Shown piece after piece: positions 1-8,997 of a DNA stretch of 64,000 bases (position 1 is the first letter of the stretch; every line of letters starts with the position of its first letter). Position numbers and translations under genes: made by a program. The notes below the pieces were generated by a model. That model did no database searches and was not told where the DNA came from. It saw nothing but the letters and a program-made list of their open reading frames with translations. This DNA comes from CAWCQC01 sp963819905 (GTDB lineage Bacteria; Actinomycetota; Thermoleophilia; Gaiellales; Gaiellaceae), in NCBI GenBank assembly GCA_963819905.1, contig CAWFXP010000001.1, positions 496,001 through 560,000 on the forward strand, written 5' to 3'.

Positions 1-1707
1 GCCCTCCTGTCCGACACGCGCGAGGCAGTCGAGCGGATGGACGCGCGCGGCTCGACCGTGGTTCCGGTGGACGAGGCCCAGGTCGAGGAGATCGTGCGCG
101 ACCTCGTCGAGTCGGGCGTCGAGTCCCTCACCGTGGGGCTGGTCAACTCGTACGTCTCCGGCGCCCACGAGCAGACGATCGGTGAGATCGTCGAGCGGCT
201 GTACCCGGGCTTCCCGGTGACGCTCTCCTCCGAGGTGCTGCCGGAGTTCCGCGAGTACGAGCGCACGCTCACGGCCTGCATGAACTCCTACGTGCGGCCC
301 AAGGTGGCGACCTACGTCGAGCAGCTGCAGCGTCAGCTCGAGTCGATCGGCGGCCGAGCCGAGGTCAACATCCTGCGCTCGGACGCGGGACTGATGACGA
401 TGCGCGAGGCCACCCGCAACCCGATCTACGGGATCCTCTCCGGCCCCTCGGGCGGCGTCGCCGGGGCGCTGTTCGTGGCCCGCAAGGCGGGCTTCGACGA
501 CATCCTCACGTTCGACATGGGCGGCACGTCCACCGACGTGGCGCTCTGCCAGAACGGCCAGCCGACGATCGGCCGCGAGACGTCGATCAGCCACTTCCGG
601 ATCAAGGTGCCGTCGGTCAACGTGAACACGGTCGGGGCCGGGGGCGGCTCGATCGCCCACGTGCCGGAGCTGACGAAGGCGCTTCGTGTCGGCCCGCAGT
701 CGGCCGGGGCCGACCCGGGCCCTGCCGCCTACGCCATGGGCGGCGAGCAGCCGACGGTGACCGACGCGAACGTCGTCCTCGGCCATCTGCCACCGCGGCT
801 GCTCGGCGGCGAGATGGAGCTCGACGTCGAGGCGGCGCGCGCGGCCGTGCAGACGATCGCCGACGCCATGGGCCTCCCCTCGGTCGAGGCGGCCGCCGAG
901 GGCATCCTCGCGATCGTCAACGAGAACATGGCCGGTGCGCTGCGGCTCGTCTCCGTGCAGCGCGGCCACGATCCACGCGACTTCGCGCTCGTCGCCTACG
1001 GCGGCGCGGGCCCGCTCCACGCGAACGCGGTCGCGAAGATCATGGGCTCCTTCCCGGTGCTCGTCCCGCCCGCGCCGGGGCTCCTCTGCGCGATCGGCGA
1101 CCTCGTGGCCGACTTCCGCGACGAGTTCGCCCGCACGTATATCCGTGTCCTCTCCGAGGCTGATCCCGGAGAGGTCTGCGAGATCCTCGACGAGCTCGGC
1201 GAGCGCGCGGTCGCCTGGCTGGACGACGAGGGGATCCCCGCCGAGGCGCGCACCGTCTCGTTCGCGGCCGACATGCGCTACCGGGGACAGGGCTACGAGA
1301 TCCCGGTTGCGATCGACCCCGAGGACGTGCGCGCGAACGGCCTCGCCGACCTCGACGAGCGGTTCAACGGGCTGCACGAGCAGCTCTACGGCTTCCGGAT
1401 GCACGACACGCGGACCGAGATCGTCAACCTGCGCGCGATCGGCTTCGGCGCAGTGCCGAAGCCCGAGCTGCCGGCCGGAGAGCTCGGCGGCGAGGACGCG
1501 TCGGGCGCGGTCGCCGAGGAGCACGAGATCGTGTTCGAGGGCGAGCGTCTGCCGACGAAGATCTACGACCGCGTGCGGCTCGCGCCGGGGATGCGCTTCG
1601 AGGGCCCCGCGATCGTCACCGAGTTCGACTCGACGACGGTCGTCCTGCCCGGCTACGAGGCGGCGATCGACCTCGGCTTCAACATTCAGATCAACCCGAA
1701 GGCCTAG
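1..1707 (+). CDS. hyuA: N-methylhydantoinase A / hydantoinase-oxoprolinase alpha subunit (5' partial)
   Basis: The reading frame is open from the first base of the window, so the start lies upstream; about 120 N-terminal residues of the usual roughly 690 are missing, including the GVDVGGTFTD-type phosphate loop. What remains has the family's conserved blocks: the YERTLTACMNSYV stretch, SDAGLMT, ILSGPSGGVAGA, FDMGGTSTDVAL, NTVGAGGGSIA, the RVGPQSAGADPGPA block and AYGGAGPLHA. These proteins form a complex with HyuB and hydrolyse hydantoin, N-methylhydantoin or 5-oxoproline rings using ATP. HyuB follows after 12 bases and an isochorismatase-fold amidase after that, matching the N-methylhydantoin to carbamoylsarcosine to sarcosine order. 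Substrate is inferred from context; acetophenone carboxylase subunits belong to the same superfamily. Confidence 0.9.
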   Translation, partial: ALLSDTREAVERMDARGSTVVPVDEAQVEEIVRDLVESGVESLTVGLVNSYVSGAHEQTIGEIVERLYPGFPVTLSSEVLPEFREYERTLTACMNSYVRPKVATYVEQLQRQLESIGGRAEVNILRSDAGLMTMREATRNPIYGILSGPSGGVAGALFVARKAGFDDILTFDMGGTSTDVALCQNGQPTIGRETSISHFRIKVPSVNVNTVGAGGGSIAHVPELTKALRVGPQSAGADPGPAAYAMGGEQPTVTDANVVLGHLPPRLLGGEMELDVEAARAAVQTIADAMGLPSVEAAAEGILAIVNENMAGALRLVSVQRGHDPRDFALVAYGGAGPLHANAVAKIMGSFPVLVPPAPGLLCAIGDLVADFRDEFARTYIRVLSEADPGEVCEILDELGERAVAWLDDEGIPAEARTVSFAADMRYRGQGYEIPVAIDPEDVRANGLADLDERFNGLHEQLYGFRMHDTRTEIVNLRAIGFGAVPKPELPAGELGGEDASGAVAEEHEIVFEGERLPTKIYDRVRLAPGMRFEGPAIVTEFDSTTVVLPGYEAAIDLGFNIQINPKA

Positions 1708-1719
1708 GGGGAGAAAGCG

Positions 1720-3657
1720 ATGGCAATCAGCGAGAAGCCCCGGATCGCGGAGATCCCCGACCTCGAGGTCGACCCGGTCACGCTCGACATCATCGAAGGC
1801 GCGCTGAAGAGCGCCCGCTTCGAGATGGACGCCGTGCTCTTCCGCTCGGCGATGAGCCCGGTGATCAGGGAGCAGCACGACGAGTTCCCGATGATCACCG
1901 ACCCGCGCGGGCGCATGGTGGTCGGGCAGTTCGGCGCCTACATCAACGAGATGATGGAGGAGTGGGACAGCGGCATCTACCCGGGTGACGTCATCCTCAC
2001 GTCCGACCCGTTCAAGTGCTCGGCGTCGATCTCGCACACGAACGACTGGCTCGTGCTCGTCCCGATCTTCTACGACGACGAGCTCGTCGGCTGGTCGTCC
2101 CAGTTCGGCCACCAGATGGACTGCGGCGGGCCCTTGCCCGGGTCGCTGCCCACGGGCGCGCGGACGATCTTCGAGGAGGGCCTCATCATCCCGCCGATCA
2201 AGATCCTCGAGCGGGGCGAGCCCCAGGAGGCCGTCCTCAAGCTGATCTTCAACAACATGCGGCTGCCCGAGATGAACCGGGCCGACCTCTTCGCGATCGT
2301 CGCGGGCTGCCGGGCCGGCGAGAAGCGCGTCGTCGAGCTCTGCGACCGCTTCGGCAAGGGCGTCTACCTGGCAGCGCTCCAGGCGCTCCTCGACCGCACG
2401 CACGAGGCGATGCGGTTCCTGATCCAGGTCGCGATCCCCGAGGAGCCGCAGACCTTCGAGGACTACGTCGACGACGACGGCCTCGGCAACGGCCCGTTCA
2501 AGATGAAGCTGACGATCTGGCGGGAGGGAGACCACGCCTTCTTCGACTGGTCGGGCACCGATCCGCAGGCGCTCGGCCCGGTGAACTTCTACCTCTCCGA
2601 GGGCATGTTCAAGATGTTCATCGGGGTCTACCTGATCATGGTCAACGACCCCCAGATCCTCTTCAACGACGGCTTCTATCCCCTCCTGCACGTGGTCATG
2701 CCAGAGGGGAGCCTGCTCCGGCCGCGGTTCCCGTCCGCTCTCGGCTGCCGCACCCACGCCCTGGCCAGGCTCTTCGACGTGCTTGGCGGAGCGCTCTGCA
2801 AGAACGCGCCCGAGCTGAACACGGCGTCCGGCTACGGGACGAGCCCGTACATGCTCTACTCGGGCTGGGACCGCCAGGGCGAGTACTTCTACTCGATGGA
2901 GATCCTCTACGGCGGCATCCCCGGCCGGCCAATCGGCGACGGCATGGACGGTCACTCCTGGTGGCCCCTCTTCGAAAACATCCCGACCGAGTACCTCGAG
3001 GCCTACTATCCGCTCCGCATCGACGGGTACTCGACCGTCACCGACTCCGGCGGGCCCGGCTTCCACCGGGGCGGGAACGGCGTCGAGAAGCGCTATGTGT
3101 ACCTCGAGCCGGGTGAGGTCTCGATCCACGACGACCGCTGGCTGACGCGCCCCTGGGGCGTGCTCGGCGGGTGGCCCGGCGCCCGCTCGTCGAAGCTGCT
3201 TGTCCGCGCCGACGGGTCGGAGCAGGTGCTCCCGTCGAAGTGCGACAACGTGGTGGTCGAGCCCGGCGACATGCTCGTCTACCGGACGGCCGGCGGCGGC
3301 GGCTGGAAGGACCGGCTCGAGCGCCCCGTCGAGGCGGTCGTCCGCGACGTCTCGTTCGGGCTCGTCAGCCGCGAGTTCGCGCGAGAGGGCTACGGCGTCG
3401 TGATCGGAGACGACGGGACCGCCGATGAGGAGGCCACGGAGGCCGAGCGGGCGCGCCAGCGTGAGGAGCGCGGGGAGGCGCTCGCGTTCGACTTCGGCCC
3501 GCCGCTCGACGACGTCCTCGCCGCCTGCGAAGCCGAGACGGGGCTTGACCCGCCGAAACCGGCGGAGCCGCTTCGCTGGTCGCCGCTCGAGCCCGGTGAC
3601 GTGGCGCTCTCGCGCGTCCGGGAGGGCGACGGCATCCCCGAGCCGGCATCGTCCTGA
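1720..3657 (+). CDS. hyuB: N-methylhydantoinase B / hydantoinase-oxoprolinase beta subunit
   Basis: A 645-residue HyuB protein, the partner subunit of the ATP-dependent cyclic-amide hydrolase encoded just upstream. The start is the ATG preceded by GGGGGAGAAAG, a good ribosome site, 12 bases after the hyuA stop. Family hallmarks are the early IIEGALKSARFEMDAVLFRSAMSP-type segment, the LTSDPF block (normally 'DP(F/Y)xGG(T/S)H'), FDWSGTDPQALGPVNF, the central GCRTHALARLFDVL block and the C-terminal DSGGPGFHRGGNGVEKRY region. The length is slightly above a typical HyuB (570-600) because of a charged C-terminal tail of about 70 residues rich in Glu and Arg. It overlaps the next gene by one base (TGATG), so the two are probably translationally coupled. 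Confidence 0.92.
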   Translation: MAISEKPRIAEIPDLEVDPVTLDIIEGALKSARFEMDAVLFRSAMSPVIREQHDEFPMITDPRGRMVVGQFGAYINEMMEEWDSGIYPGDVILTSDPFKCSASISHTNDWLVLVPIFYDDELVGWSSQFGHQMDCGGPLPGSLPTGARTIFEEGLIIPPIKILERGEPQEAVLKLIFNNMRLPEMNRADLFAIVAGCRAGEKRVVELCDRFGKGVYLAALQALLDRTHEAMRFLIQVAIPEEPQTFEDYVDDDGLGNGPFKMKLTIWREGDHAFFDWSGTDPQALGPVNFYLSEGMFKMFIGVYLIMVNDPQILFNDGFYPLLHVVMPEGSLLRPRFPSALGCRTHALARLFDVLGGALCKNAPELNTASGYGTSPYMLYSGWDRQGEYFYSMEILYGGIPGRPIGDGMDGHSWWPLFENIPTEYLEAYYPLRIDGYSTVTDSGGPGFHRGGNGVEKRYVYLEPGEVSIHDDRWLTRPWGVLGGWPGARSSKLLVRADGSEQVLPSKCDNVVVEPGDMLVYRTAGGGGWKDRLERPVEAVVRDVSFGLVSREFAREGYGVVIGDDGTADEEATEAERARQREERGEALAFDFGPPLDDVLAACEAETGLDPPKPAEPLRWSPLEPGDVALSRVREGDGIPEPASS

Positions 3658-4346
3658 TGCAGCACGAGGGCTTCCATGGCCGGGCGGGCCTGGGGCGGCG
3701 TCCCGCGCTGCTCGTGATCGACGTCAACCGCGGCTTCACCGACCCCGCCTCGCCGCTCGTCTGCGACCTGGACGACGTCGTGCGCGAGATCGGAGCGCTG
3801 CTCACGGCGTTCCGGGAGGCGGGGCTTCCGGTCGTCTTCACGACGGTCGTGTTCGACGCCGCGGCCAGACAGGCGGCGGCCGTCTTCATCGAGAAGGTCC
3901 CCGCCCTGCTGGCGCTCGAGGCCGGCAGCCCGTGGGTCGAGATCGACCCGCGGATCGCGCCGGAGGACGGCGAGGCGGTCCTCGTCAAGTGCTTCGCCTC
4001 CGCGTTCTTCGGAACGTCTCTCGCGAGCCTGCTGGCCGCGTCCGGGTGCGACTCGGTCGTCGTCACGGGCGCCTCGACGTCGGGTTGCGTCCGGGCGACG
4101 GCAGTCGACGCCCTCCAGTACGGGTATCGCGTGGCCGTTCCGCGAGAAGCCGTCGGCGACCGCAACGAGGCGGCGCACGAGGCGAACCTCTACGACCTCG
4201 ACACGAAGTACGCGGACGTCGTGTCCGTCGACGACGTGATGGACGCGCTCCCCGGACGACCCGTAGGGGCGGGTCCTGACCCGCCCGACCGGGCCGGACA
4301 GGTCCGGCCCCTACACGCATCATCCGTCACCGACGGTGACGGCTGA
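3657..4346 (+). CDS. Isochorismatase-fold amidohydrolase, N-carbamoylsarcosine amidase-like
   Basis: A 229-residue cysteine hydrolase. The catalytic triad of the N-carbamoylsarcosine amidase/isochorismatase family is visible: Asp22 in LLVIDVNRGFTD, Lys111 in VLVKCFASAFFGT and Cys144 in GASTSGCVRATA. In the family this Cys attacks the carbamoyl group and releases ammonia and CO2, which would follow the HyuAB ring opening encoded upstream. The natural C-terminus should end near residue 200, as in the paralogue at 12497. Instead the frame runs on through two palindromic repeat units (4263-4314) and stops at the start codon of the next gene. The last 30 or so residues are therefore repeat-encoded and unlikely to be functional. 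Exact substrate is inferred. Confidence 0.85.
   Translation: MQHEGFHGRAGLGRRPALLVIDVNRGFTDPASPLVCDLDDVVREIGALLTAFREAGLPVVFTTVVFDAAARQAAAVFIEKVPALLALEAGSPWVEIDPRIAPEDGEAVLVKCFASAFFGTSLASLLAASGCDSVVVTGASTSGCVRATAVDALQYGYRVAVPREAVGDRNEAAHEANLYDLDTKYADVVSVDDVMDALPGRPVGAGPDPPDRAGQVRPLHASSVTDGDG
4263..4314. repeat. Pair of inverted GTAGG-family palindromic repeats inside the 3' end of a CDS
   Basis: Two 24-base units in opposite orientation, 4263-4286 (plus) and 4291-4314 (minus). Each starts GTAGG and forms an 8-base stem around a CCTG loop. The plus unit has stem GGGCGGGT/ACCCGCCC and the minus unit has GGGCCGGA/TCCGGCCC. They lie in the last codons of the isochorismatase gene and extend its reading frame. 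Related pairs occur at 10.9, 32.4 and 47.8 kb. Confidence 0.85.
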
Positions 4347-5140
4347 TGCTGGTCCGCGACCTCGGAGACGGCTGGCAGCTCGTCCGCCAGCCGGATCACG
4401 CGGATCTGTCAGGCCGGCTGGCCGCGGCCTGGGGCGGCGAGGCGAAGCGGCCCCGTCCCTACGACTCCGTCGTGCTCGCGGCGACGCGTCACGACGACGG
4501 CTGGGGGGTCTACGACCGGCGGCCGACCTTCGACCCCGCGCGCGAGCGCCCGACGTCCTTCCTCGACGTCCCGATTCCCTCGCATCTCGCCTTCTACCGG
4601 GCCTGCATCGAGGTCGTGACAGGCGAGGATCCCTACGCCGGTCTGCTCGTCTCGATGCACGGCGCCGGGATCTACAACGGCCGCTACGGGACACAGCCGT
4701 CGCTTCGCCTCTCCGGCGTCGAGGAGTACCGCGACCGGATAGCCGAGTTCGTGGACGAGCAGGAGGCGACCCACGAGGCCCGCGCATCGGAGGTCGGCGT
4801 GGCCGAGGACGAGCGCTGGGCGAACTACAAGCTCCTGCAGGTCTTCGACCGGCTCTCGCTCTCGCTCTGTCTCAAGGACTGGGAGACCGAGGCAGCCGAG
4901 CCGGACTCGGTCTCGCCGGCGCCGCTCGACTATGCCGGCGGCGAAGCCGAGCTGACGATCGAGCCCCGGGGCCCGTGGCGCGTGGCGATCGACCCCTATC
5001 CGTTCGCCGAGAGCCCGGCGCGCTTCACCGTCGTGCGCAAGGTGCTGCCGAAACGGTCGTACGCGGACAACGCCGACTTCCGGGCCGCGTACGGCGAGAC
5101 GCGGTCGGAAACCGTCGAGATCACCGTCGCGGAGGCCTGA
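4346..5140 (+). CDS. DUF3891 family protein
   Basis: A 264-residue protein matching the DUF3891 pattern: an N-terminal segment around WQLVRQPDHADLSGRLA, a conserved HDDGW motif (residues about 49-53), DVPIPSHLAFYRACI and LLVSMHGAGIYNGRYG. Conserved His and Asp residues (QPDHA, RHDDGW, MHGAG) suggest a metal-dependent or HD-like active site, but no biochemical function is established that I know of. The ATG overlaps the preceding stop by one base, so it belongs to the HyuAB-amidase operon and probably acts in the same pathway. No signal peptide or membrane segment is visible, so it should be cytoplasmic. Confidence 0.75.
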   Translation: MLVRDLGDGWQLVRQPDHADLSGRLAAAWGGEAKRPRPYDSVVLAATRHDDGWGVYDRRPTFDPARERPTSFLDVPIPSHLAFYRACIEVVTGEDPYAGLLVSMHGAGIYNGRYGTQPSLRLSGVEEYRDRIAEFVDEQEATHEARASEVGVAEDERWANYKLLQVFDRLSLSLCLKDWETEAAEPDSVSPAPLDYAGGEAELTIEPRGPWRVAIDPYPFAESPARFTVVRKVLPKRSYADNADFRAAYGETRSETVEITVAEA

Positions 5141-5172
5141 ACGCCGATGTCGGACAATCGAGGAGGAGGGTG

Positions 5173-6066
5173 ATGGCAGAACTGCCCGAGGGAACCATGA
5201 TCCGGGTCAACGGCGTCGACCTGTGGCACCGGGTCACCGGCGAGGGTGAGCCCGTCGTTCAGATCCACGGGGCCGGCTTCGGTCACTTCAACCTCGACCC
5301 AGTGACGCCCGCGATCGCGGACGCCGGCTTTCGGGTCGTCGACTTCGACATGCGCGGCTACGGCGCCTCCGAGAAGCCCTTGCAGCACTACGACATGGAG
5401 GTGTGGGCGGACGATCTGGCGGCGCTCCAGGACGCGCTCGGGATCGACCAGGCGCACGTCCACGGGACGTCGATGGGCGGGATGATCGCGATCGCGTTCG
5501 CCGGCAAGTACCCGGGGCGAACGACGTCGGTCGTGATCAACTGCGCCGCCGCGAAGCTGGGCGCCTCGGGGCACCTCGTGTTCAAGAACTGGATCGACAT
5601 CGCCCGCCTCGATCCGGAAGGGCCGGGAAGCCGGATTCTCGCCGAGCTCATCACCTGGCAGGCGCTCTCGAAGCGCTTTCTCGAGGAGCAGGGAGCGGAC
5701 GGGCTCGTCGACCACGTCCAGACGATCCTGCGCGACTCGAACCGCGTCGAGGTCTTCACGGCCGCCTGCCAGGCCATGTGCGATATGGACCTCCGGCCCT
5801 GGCTCGGCAAGATCTCGTCGCCGGCGCTCGTGCTCGGCGGCGACGAGGACATCATGACGCCGTGGGACCAGGGCCCGGGCGGCGCGGGCCAGGAGGCGAT
5901 CTACGAGGGCATCCCCGGCGCCGAGAAGCACGTGATCGCGGGCGCCGGCCATTCGACGATCTTCGACTCGACGGACGAGCACGCCGCGGCCGTGATCGAC
6001 TTCTTCAGGCGCCACGGGAGAGCGCAGGAAGGGGGGAGCCGTGCGCGTCAAGCGGCCTCTGCGTGA
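5173..6066 (+). CDS. Alpha/beta hydrolase
   Basis: A 297-residue alpha/beta-hydrolase-fold enzyme. The start is the ATG preceded by AGGAGGAGGG at 5161; a longer in-frame extension upstream only overlaps the DUF3891 gene out of frame. The oxyanion loop is QIHGAGFGHFN, the nucleophile is Ser100 in HVHGTSMGGM, the acid is the Asp in LGGDEDIMTPW and the base is the His in GAGHSTIF. It lies 32 bases after the DUF3891 gene and closes this gene group. Such enzymes hydrolyse esters, lactones or C-C bonds; the substrate cannot be read from sequence. Context suggests hydrolysis of an intermediate of cyclic-amide breakdown. Confidence 0.85.
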   Translation: MAELPEGTMIRVNGVDLWHRVTGEGEPVVQIHGAGFGHFNLDPVTPAIADAGFRVVDFDMRGYGASEKPLQHYDMEVWADDLAALQDALGIDQAHVHGTSMGGMIAIAFAGKYPGRTTSVVINCAAAKLGASGHLVFKNWIDIARLDPEGPGSRILAELITWQALSKRFLEEQGADGLVDHVQTILRDSNRVEVFTAACQAMCDMDLRPWLGKISSPALVLGGDEDIMTPWDQGPGGAGQEAIYEGIPGAEKHVIAGAGHSTIFDSTDEHAAAVIDFFRRHGRAQEGGSRARQAASA

Positions 6067-6195
6067 CCGCGGAGCCAACCTTTCCGTCCTGCGCTCGTCT
6101 CATCATTGCGAGCCCAGGGTAGAGCGGCATCCCTGGACCACCACGAACGGAGAGCCCTAACGAGGAAGCGATGTCAGACTTCGGGCGGTTCGCTG

Positions 6196-6224
6196 TTGAC
6201 GGGAGGGGGCGGAGGTTGTATACG
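6196..6224 (+). promoter_or_regulatory. Predicted sigma-70-type promoter for the ABC importer operon
   Basis: TTGACG (6196-6201) and TATACG (6219-6224) are separated by exactly 17 bases in the 233-base gap before the binding-protein gene. The expected transcript has a leader of about 70 bases ending in the ribosome site GAGGAGAAAGGAG before the ATG at 6300. This is a prediction from motif and spacing only. Confidence 0.5.
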
Positions 6225-6299
6225 ACCTTCCACGTCGGACCGCCTCCGGGCACTCTCTGCTGGGCCTAGCTGCCGGCGAGGAGAAAGGAGCAAGAGGGG

Positions 6300-7835
6300 A
6301 TGAGTGAGGACTGGAAGTCTCGAGAGCCGGATCGTGACAATCTCGAGCGGCATCTCGACTACGAGCTGAAGAAGCGCGGTCTCACGCGCCGGGAGCTCGT
6401 GAAGGGCGGCGCGGCGATGGCCGGCGCTCTCGGCCTCGGTGCGCTGTTCGCCGCCTGCGGCGGCGGGGACTCCGGAGGCGAGGCGACGACTGCCGCGGGC
6501 GGGGGCGGGGAGACCGCCGCCGCGACCACCGCGCAGGCCACGACCGCTGCGGAGGAGGCGCCTGCGTTCACCGGCACCCTCCGCGTCACGGGGCTCGGCG
6601 TCGACCTGATCGACCCGATCAAGGAGATGGCTGAGGGGGCGCTGGGCTTCAAGCTCGCCTTCGACGTCACCGACTCGGTCACGATGGTGCAGAAGGCGAT
6701 CACGCAGCCGGGCTCCTTCGACGTCTTCTCCGGCTACAGCTACCAGTACGACCAGGCGTGGCCGGCCGGGAACTTCCACAACGAGGAGATCGCGAAGCTC
6801 GGGTTCTGGGGCGAGCTGAACCCGCTGATGAATCACGGCTACGTCGATCCGACGGCCGGTCAGGGGCAGGGCTGCACCTACGGTGACGGCGACGCGCCGT
6901 TCCGCGGGCTGTACGTGGATCCGGATCAGAGCGGCGCGTGGGTGACGAACCAGAACACGCCGAGCGAGCTCGACGGGATCATCGTCCAGTGGATCGACGA
7001 GTCGAGTGGCCAGCCGACCGGCGACGAGCCGGCGTACACGGTCGGTGCCCCGGGGGCCATCTTCAACATGGACTCGATGGGCTACAACGCCGACGTCATC
7101 CAGAAGGAGCCGAACGAGGTCTCCTGGGGCGAGCTCTTCAACCCCGAGTACAAGGGGCGCGTCGCGCTTCTCAACGATCCCGGTATCGGTCTGCAGGACG
7201 CCGGCAACGCCGCGAAGGCGCTCGGTCTCATGACCTTCGGCAACCTCGGCAACATGACGAAGGAGGAGATCGACGCCATCGTCACCATCCTGATCGACCG
7301 GAAGGACCAGTTCCGGGCGTTCTGGACCGAGTTCAACGAGTCGGTCAACCTGATGGCCTCCGGCGAGGTCGTGCTCGAGTCGATGTGGTCGCCGGCAGTC
7401 GCGCTGCTCGTGGCACAGGGTCAGAACGTCCGCTACGCGGCTCCGCCCGAGGGCTTCCGCGGCTGGTGCGGCAACCTCTCGATCTCGAAGAACGCCGAGA
7501 GCGACCCGAGCCTGCTGCAGGCCTGCTACGACTACATCAACTGGTGGTACAGCGGCGAGCCGGCGGCGCTGATGATGCGCCAGGGCTACTACAACTCGGT
7601 GCAGGAGACGAGCCGCGAGTTCGTGAGTCCGGACGAGTGGGCCTTCTGGATCGACGGCCAGGCGGCCGCAACCGATCTGCCGGGCATCACCGGCCAGGTC
7701 GGCGACATCAAGCAGGGGCAGGTTCGCGACGGAGGCTCGTTCACGGACCGCGCCTGCAACTACAGCTCCTGGAACTCGTACTTCCAGGAGAACGAGTACC
7801 AGATCCAGCGCTGGAACGAGTTCCTCGCCGCCTAG
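6300..7835 (+). CDS. ABC transporter substrate-binding lipoprotein, spermidine/putrescine (PotD) type
   Basis: A 511-residue periplasmic-type binding protein. A twin-arginine motif (TRRELVKGG, residues 29-37) is followed by a hydrophobic stretch and the lipobox LFAAC with the lipidated Cys53. It should be Tat-exported and anchored to the outer face of the membrane. A Gly/Thr/Ala-rich linker (about 54-87) precedes the solute-binding domain with GQPTGDEPAYTVGAPGAIFN and VSWGELFNPEYKGRVALL, the latter typical of PotD/PotF-like proteins. It is longer than a usual PotD (350). The gene heads an operon with the ATPase and two permeases that follow. The ligand is inferred to be a small cationic amide or ureide because of the surrounding hydantoinase genes; a polyamine is the alternative. 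Confidence 0.88.
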   Translation: MSEDWKSREPDRDNLERHLDYELKKRGLTRRELVKGGAAMAGALGLGALFAACGGGDSGGEATTAAGGGGETAAATTAQATTAAEEAPAFTGTLRVTGLGVDLIDPIKEMAEGALGFKLAFDVTDSVTMVQKAITQPGSFDVFSGYSYQYDQAWPAGNFHNEEIAKLGFWGELNPLMNHGYVDPTAGQGQGCTYGDGDAPFRGLYVDPDQSGAWVTNQNTPSELDGIIVQWIDESSGQPTGDEPAYTVGAPGAIFNMDSMGYNADVIQKEPNEVSWGELFNPEYKGRVALLNDPGIGLQDAGNAAKALGLMTFGNLGNMTKEEIDAIVTILIDRKDQFRAFWTEFNESVNLMASGEVVLESMWSPAVALLVAQGQNVRYAAPPEGFRGWCGNLSISKNAESDPSLLQACYDYINWWYSGEPAALMMRQGYYNSVQETSREFVSPDEWAFWIDGQAAATDLPGITGQVGDIKQGQVRDGGSFTDRACNYSSWNSYFQENEYQIQRWNEFLAA

Positions 7836-7845
7836 CTCGAAGCGG

Positions 7846-8997
7846 ATGGAGGACGCGAACGCGACACGCGAGGGCGAGGGGGCGGCTGCGACCGCCCCCT
7901 CGGCCGCCGCCCCGTCCGGGCCCGGCCTGGAGCTGATCAATCTGACGAAGGTCTTCGACGGCAACGTCGTCGCCGTCGACGACTTCAACCTGACCATCGA
8001 GCACGGCGAGTACGTCGTGCTGCTCGGGCCGTCCGGCTGTGGCAAGACGACGACGCTGCGGATGATCGGCGGCCACGAGGAGCCGACGAGCGGGCAGATC
8101 CTGCTCGACGGGCAGTCGCTCGTCGGCCTCACGCCCGACAAGCGGCCGACCACGACCGTCTTCCAGCACTTCGCCCTCTTTCCGCACCTTTCGACGGTCG
8201 AGAACGTCGAGTTCGGCCTCAAGATGCAGGCCATGCCGAAGGGGGATCGCCGCCGGCGGGCGATGGAGATTCTGGAGATGGTCGGCCTCTCGCAGCTCGC
8301 CGACCGCAAGCCCCGCGCGCTCTCGGGCGGCCAGCAACAGCGCGTCGCGCTCGCCCGGGTGCTCGTGACGAGCCCGAAGGCGCTGCTCCTCGACGAGCCG
8401 CTCGGCGACCTCGACCGGCTTCTCCAGCTGCGCATGCGCGTCGAGCTTCGCAACCTGCAGCGTCAGCTCGGCCTCATGTTCATCCACGTGACGCACAACC
8501 AGGAGGAGTCGCTCTCGATGGCCGATCGCATCGTGGTCATGCACGAGGCGAAGATCCAGCAGGTGGCGGATCCGCTCACCATCTCGACCCGGCCGAAGAA
8601 CGAGGTCGTCGCCTCGTTCATGGGCGACAACAACATCATCCGCGGCAGCGTCGCGGCCCGGGAGGGCGATCGCGTCGTGATCGACGGCCTGGTGAAGGCC
8701 AGCGTGCAGGCGCCGGGCTCGTCGCTCGCGGTGGGCGACGCCGTGACCGCCGCCGTGCGCGCGGCCGCGATCGACGCGGAGCTCGGCGCTCCGACCGACG
8801 GCGACCTGAACCGGGCGCAGGCCGAGATCGTCTTCGTCGAGTACCTGGGCGACCTGATCAAGCTCCATCTCTCGGTGGGCGGCGAGCGGTTCCTCGCCAA
8901 GGTGGACGGCGACCGCTATCCGACCTTGCGGGGCACGGAGGGCTCGACGCTCGGCATCTCCTGGAAGGAAGAGGATGTCCAGCTCCTCGAGTCCTGA
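7846..8997 (+). CDS. ABC transporter ATP-binding protein, PotA type
   Basis: A 383-residue ATPase that powers the importer. Walker A is GPSGCGKTT (residues 61-69), the signature is LSGGQQQR (159-166), and Walker B plus D-loop read LLLDEPLGDLD (180-190). The switch His sits in FIHVTHNQEE. The C-terminal third is a TOBE-like regulatory domain as in PotA. An Ala/Pro-rich stretch of about 25 residues precedes the nucleotide-binding domain. The gene begins 10 bases after the binding-protein stop and its 3' end overlaps the first permease by 23 bases. Confidence 0.92.
   Translation: MEDANATREGEGAAATAPSAAAPSGPGLELINLTKVFDGNVVAVDDFNLTIEHGEYVVLLGPSGCGKTTTLRMIGGHEEPTSGQILLDGQSLVGLTPDKRPTTTVFQHFALFPHLSTVENVEFGLKMQAMPKGDRRRRAMEILEMVGLSQLADRKPRALSGGQQQRVALARVLVTSPKALLLDEPLGDLDRLLQLRMRVELRNLQRQLGLMFIHVTHNQEESLSMADRIVVMHEAKIQQVADPLTISTRPKNEVVASFMGDNNIIRGSVAAREGDRVVIDGLVKASVQAPGSSLAVGDAVTAAVRAAAIDAELGAPTDGDLNRAQAEIVFVEYLGDLIKLHLSVGGERFLAKVDGDRYPTLRGTEGSTLGISWKEEDVQLLES

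Noticed and set aside
6174..8453. Long antisense open frames, for example 759 codons here and 735 codons at 27717-29924
   Set aside because: They are Arg/Pro/Ala-rich shadows caused by high GC at third positions, antisense or out of frame to well-supported genes.
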